A stretch of DNA of 5,928 bases, taken from an uncultured Peptococcaceae bacterium. GTDB taxonomy: Bacteria; Bacillota; Desulfotomaculia; Desulfotomaculales; Desulfallaceae. Both the position numbers and the translations under genes were made by a program. Shown here piece by piece: positions 5,241 through 5,928 of the stretch. The stretch covers positions 1 through 5,928 of the forward strand of contig CAJYBN010000175.1 in assembly GCA_913064925.1 (NCBI GenBank), given 5' to 3'. Positions within the stretch are counted from its first letter, which is position 1. Each line of letters opens with the position of its first letter. The notes under the pieces are model-generated. The model had not been told where the DNA came from and made no database searches. It saw only the letters and a program-made list of their open reading frames with translations.

Positions 5241-5928
5241 AACTTAAAGAAGAACGGTATTTTTATTTTAAAGCTGGCAATTTTGGCGATTTGTCTTTCG
5301 TTGCTTTTGGTTTGGGAGATACCCACAGCACTGGCTGCAGACCCGCCGGAAATGGAGTGGTACAAGACCTTTGGAGGAAATGATTCTGATAAAGCCTACT
5401 CCGTCCAGCAGACCACCGACGGCGGGTACATTATAGCTGGTAGTACGTATTCTTACGGTGCCGGCAATTATGATGTTTACCTGATCAAGACCGACGCCAG
5501 CGGCAACCAGCAGTGGTACAAAACTTTCGGAGGAAGTGGTTGGGATGATGCCTACTCCGTCCAGCAGACCACCGACGGTGGGTATATTATAGCTGGTAGT
5601 ACGTTTTCTTACGGTGCCGGTGGTGGTGACGTTTACCTGGTCAAGACTGACGCCAGCGGCAACCAGCAGTGGTACAAGACCTTCGGAGGAAGTGATCCTG
5701 ATGCTGCCGGCTTCGTCCAGCAGACTACCGACGGCGGGTATATTATAGCTGGCCGCACGCGTTCTTACGGTGCCGGCGATTATGACGTTTACCTGGTCAA
5801 GACCGACGCCAGCGGTAACCAGCAGTGGTACAGGGCTTTCGGAGGAAGTGATTGGGATGCTGCCGACTCCGTGCAGCAGACTACCGACGGCGGGTATATT
5901 ATAGCTGGCCGCACGCGTTCTTACGGTG
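5238..5928 (+). CDS. Secreted protein of tandem 52-residue repeats, N-terminal part (runs off right edge)
   Basis: The frame is open from GTG 5238 to the window end (230 codons, no stop). The signal peptide is clear: basic MNLKKN, hydrophobic 8-26, and cleavage near TALA-A at residues 33-34. From Trp41 there are three complete repeats and part of a fourth, each exactly 52 residues: WYKTFGG, a variable patch, SVQQTTDGGYIIAG, SYGAG, DVYLVKTDASGNQQ. I know DGGYIIAG-type repeats from large secreted bacterial and archaeal proteins, where they are presumed beta-propeller blades, but I cannot assign a named family with certainty or a function. The start was chosen for the signal peptide; the ribosome site is unusual (hairpin at 5197-5230). 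The true length and C-terminal domains are unknown. Confidence 0.88.
   Translation, partial: MNLKKNGIFILKLAILAICLSLLLVWEIPTALAADPPEMEWYKTFGGNDSDKAYSVQQTTDGGYIIAGSTYSYGAGNYDVYLIKTDASGNQQWYKTFGGSGWDDAYSVQQTTDGGYIIAGSTFSYGAGGGDVYLVKTDASGNQQWYKTFGGSDPDAAGFVQQTTDGGYIIAGRTRSYGAGDYDVYLVKTDASGNQQWYRAFGGSDWDAADSVQQTTDGGYIIAGRTRSYG
5358..5928 (+). repeat. Tandem 156-bp repeats within the secreted-protein gene
   Basis: Units start at the Trp codons at 5358, 5514, 5670 and 5826; the last is cut by the window edge. Spacing is exactly 156 bp each time with no indels. The units are nearly identical at DNA level except in a few codon clusters, chiefly unit residues 8-12, 14-15, 29, 31 and 37-38. This suggests recent amplification or ongoing exchange between units. 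Confidence 0.97.

Noticed and set aside
5358..5928. The regular repeats as a CRISPR array
   Set aside because: The 156-bp units are coding, contiguous and without spacers.

Overview
The window looks like accessory DNA from a Gram-positive, probably clostridial, bacterium; a Peptococcaceae/Desulfotomaculum-type genome is my best guess and is not proven. The grounds are strong AGGAGG-type ribosome sites, many GTG/TTG starts, intrinsic terminators with long T-tracts, and a near-consensus Firmicutes-type LexA box.

Left edge (1-300). A transposon-type tnpB gene (IS200/IS605 family, RNA-guided nuclease) starts at 163 and runs leftward out of the window. Its promoter (211-239, minus strand) has a perfect TATAAT with a 17-base spacer, and a LexA-like box overlaps the -35. 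A palindrome at 258-300 marks the end of the element.

Pilus-like region (403-1456). A 244-residue TadE/TadG-like membrane-anchored protein follows. Its N-terminal coding region contains a palindromic segment resembling the IS end next door. Behind it lies a decayed coding frame with one internal TAG, running straight into a strong terminator.

Secreted-protein cluster (1485-4846). This is probably one transcription unit: a membrane-anchored protein with two tandem NTF2-like domains, an unlisted 49-residue small protein with a prepilin-like signature, and a 728-residue secreted protein. The last carries six repeats of about 44 residues (probable beta-propeller), a beta-sandwich, a fibronectin-III-like domain and an unrecognised C-terminal domain. 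A perfect 37-bp direct repeat places the same ribosome site, GTG start and first five codons in front of both the small protein and the large one. The unit ends at a 19-pair hairpin terminator.

Right edge (4933-5928). A small gene that appears frameshifted is followed by two hairpins and then a large open frame from GTG 5238 to the window edge. It encodes a signal peptide and tandem repeats of exactly 52 residues (156 bp). A strong Shine-Dalgarno sequence is separated from this start by a perfect 10-bp hairpin.

Taken together, the genes suggest a cell-envelope or surface-structure locus (pilin-like parts plus secreted repeat proteins) next to a mobile element. No catalytic function can be assigned to the secreted proteins from sequence alone.
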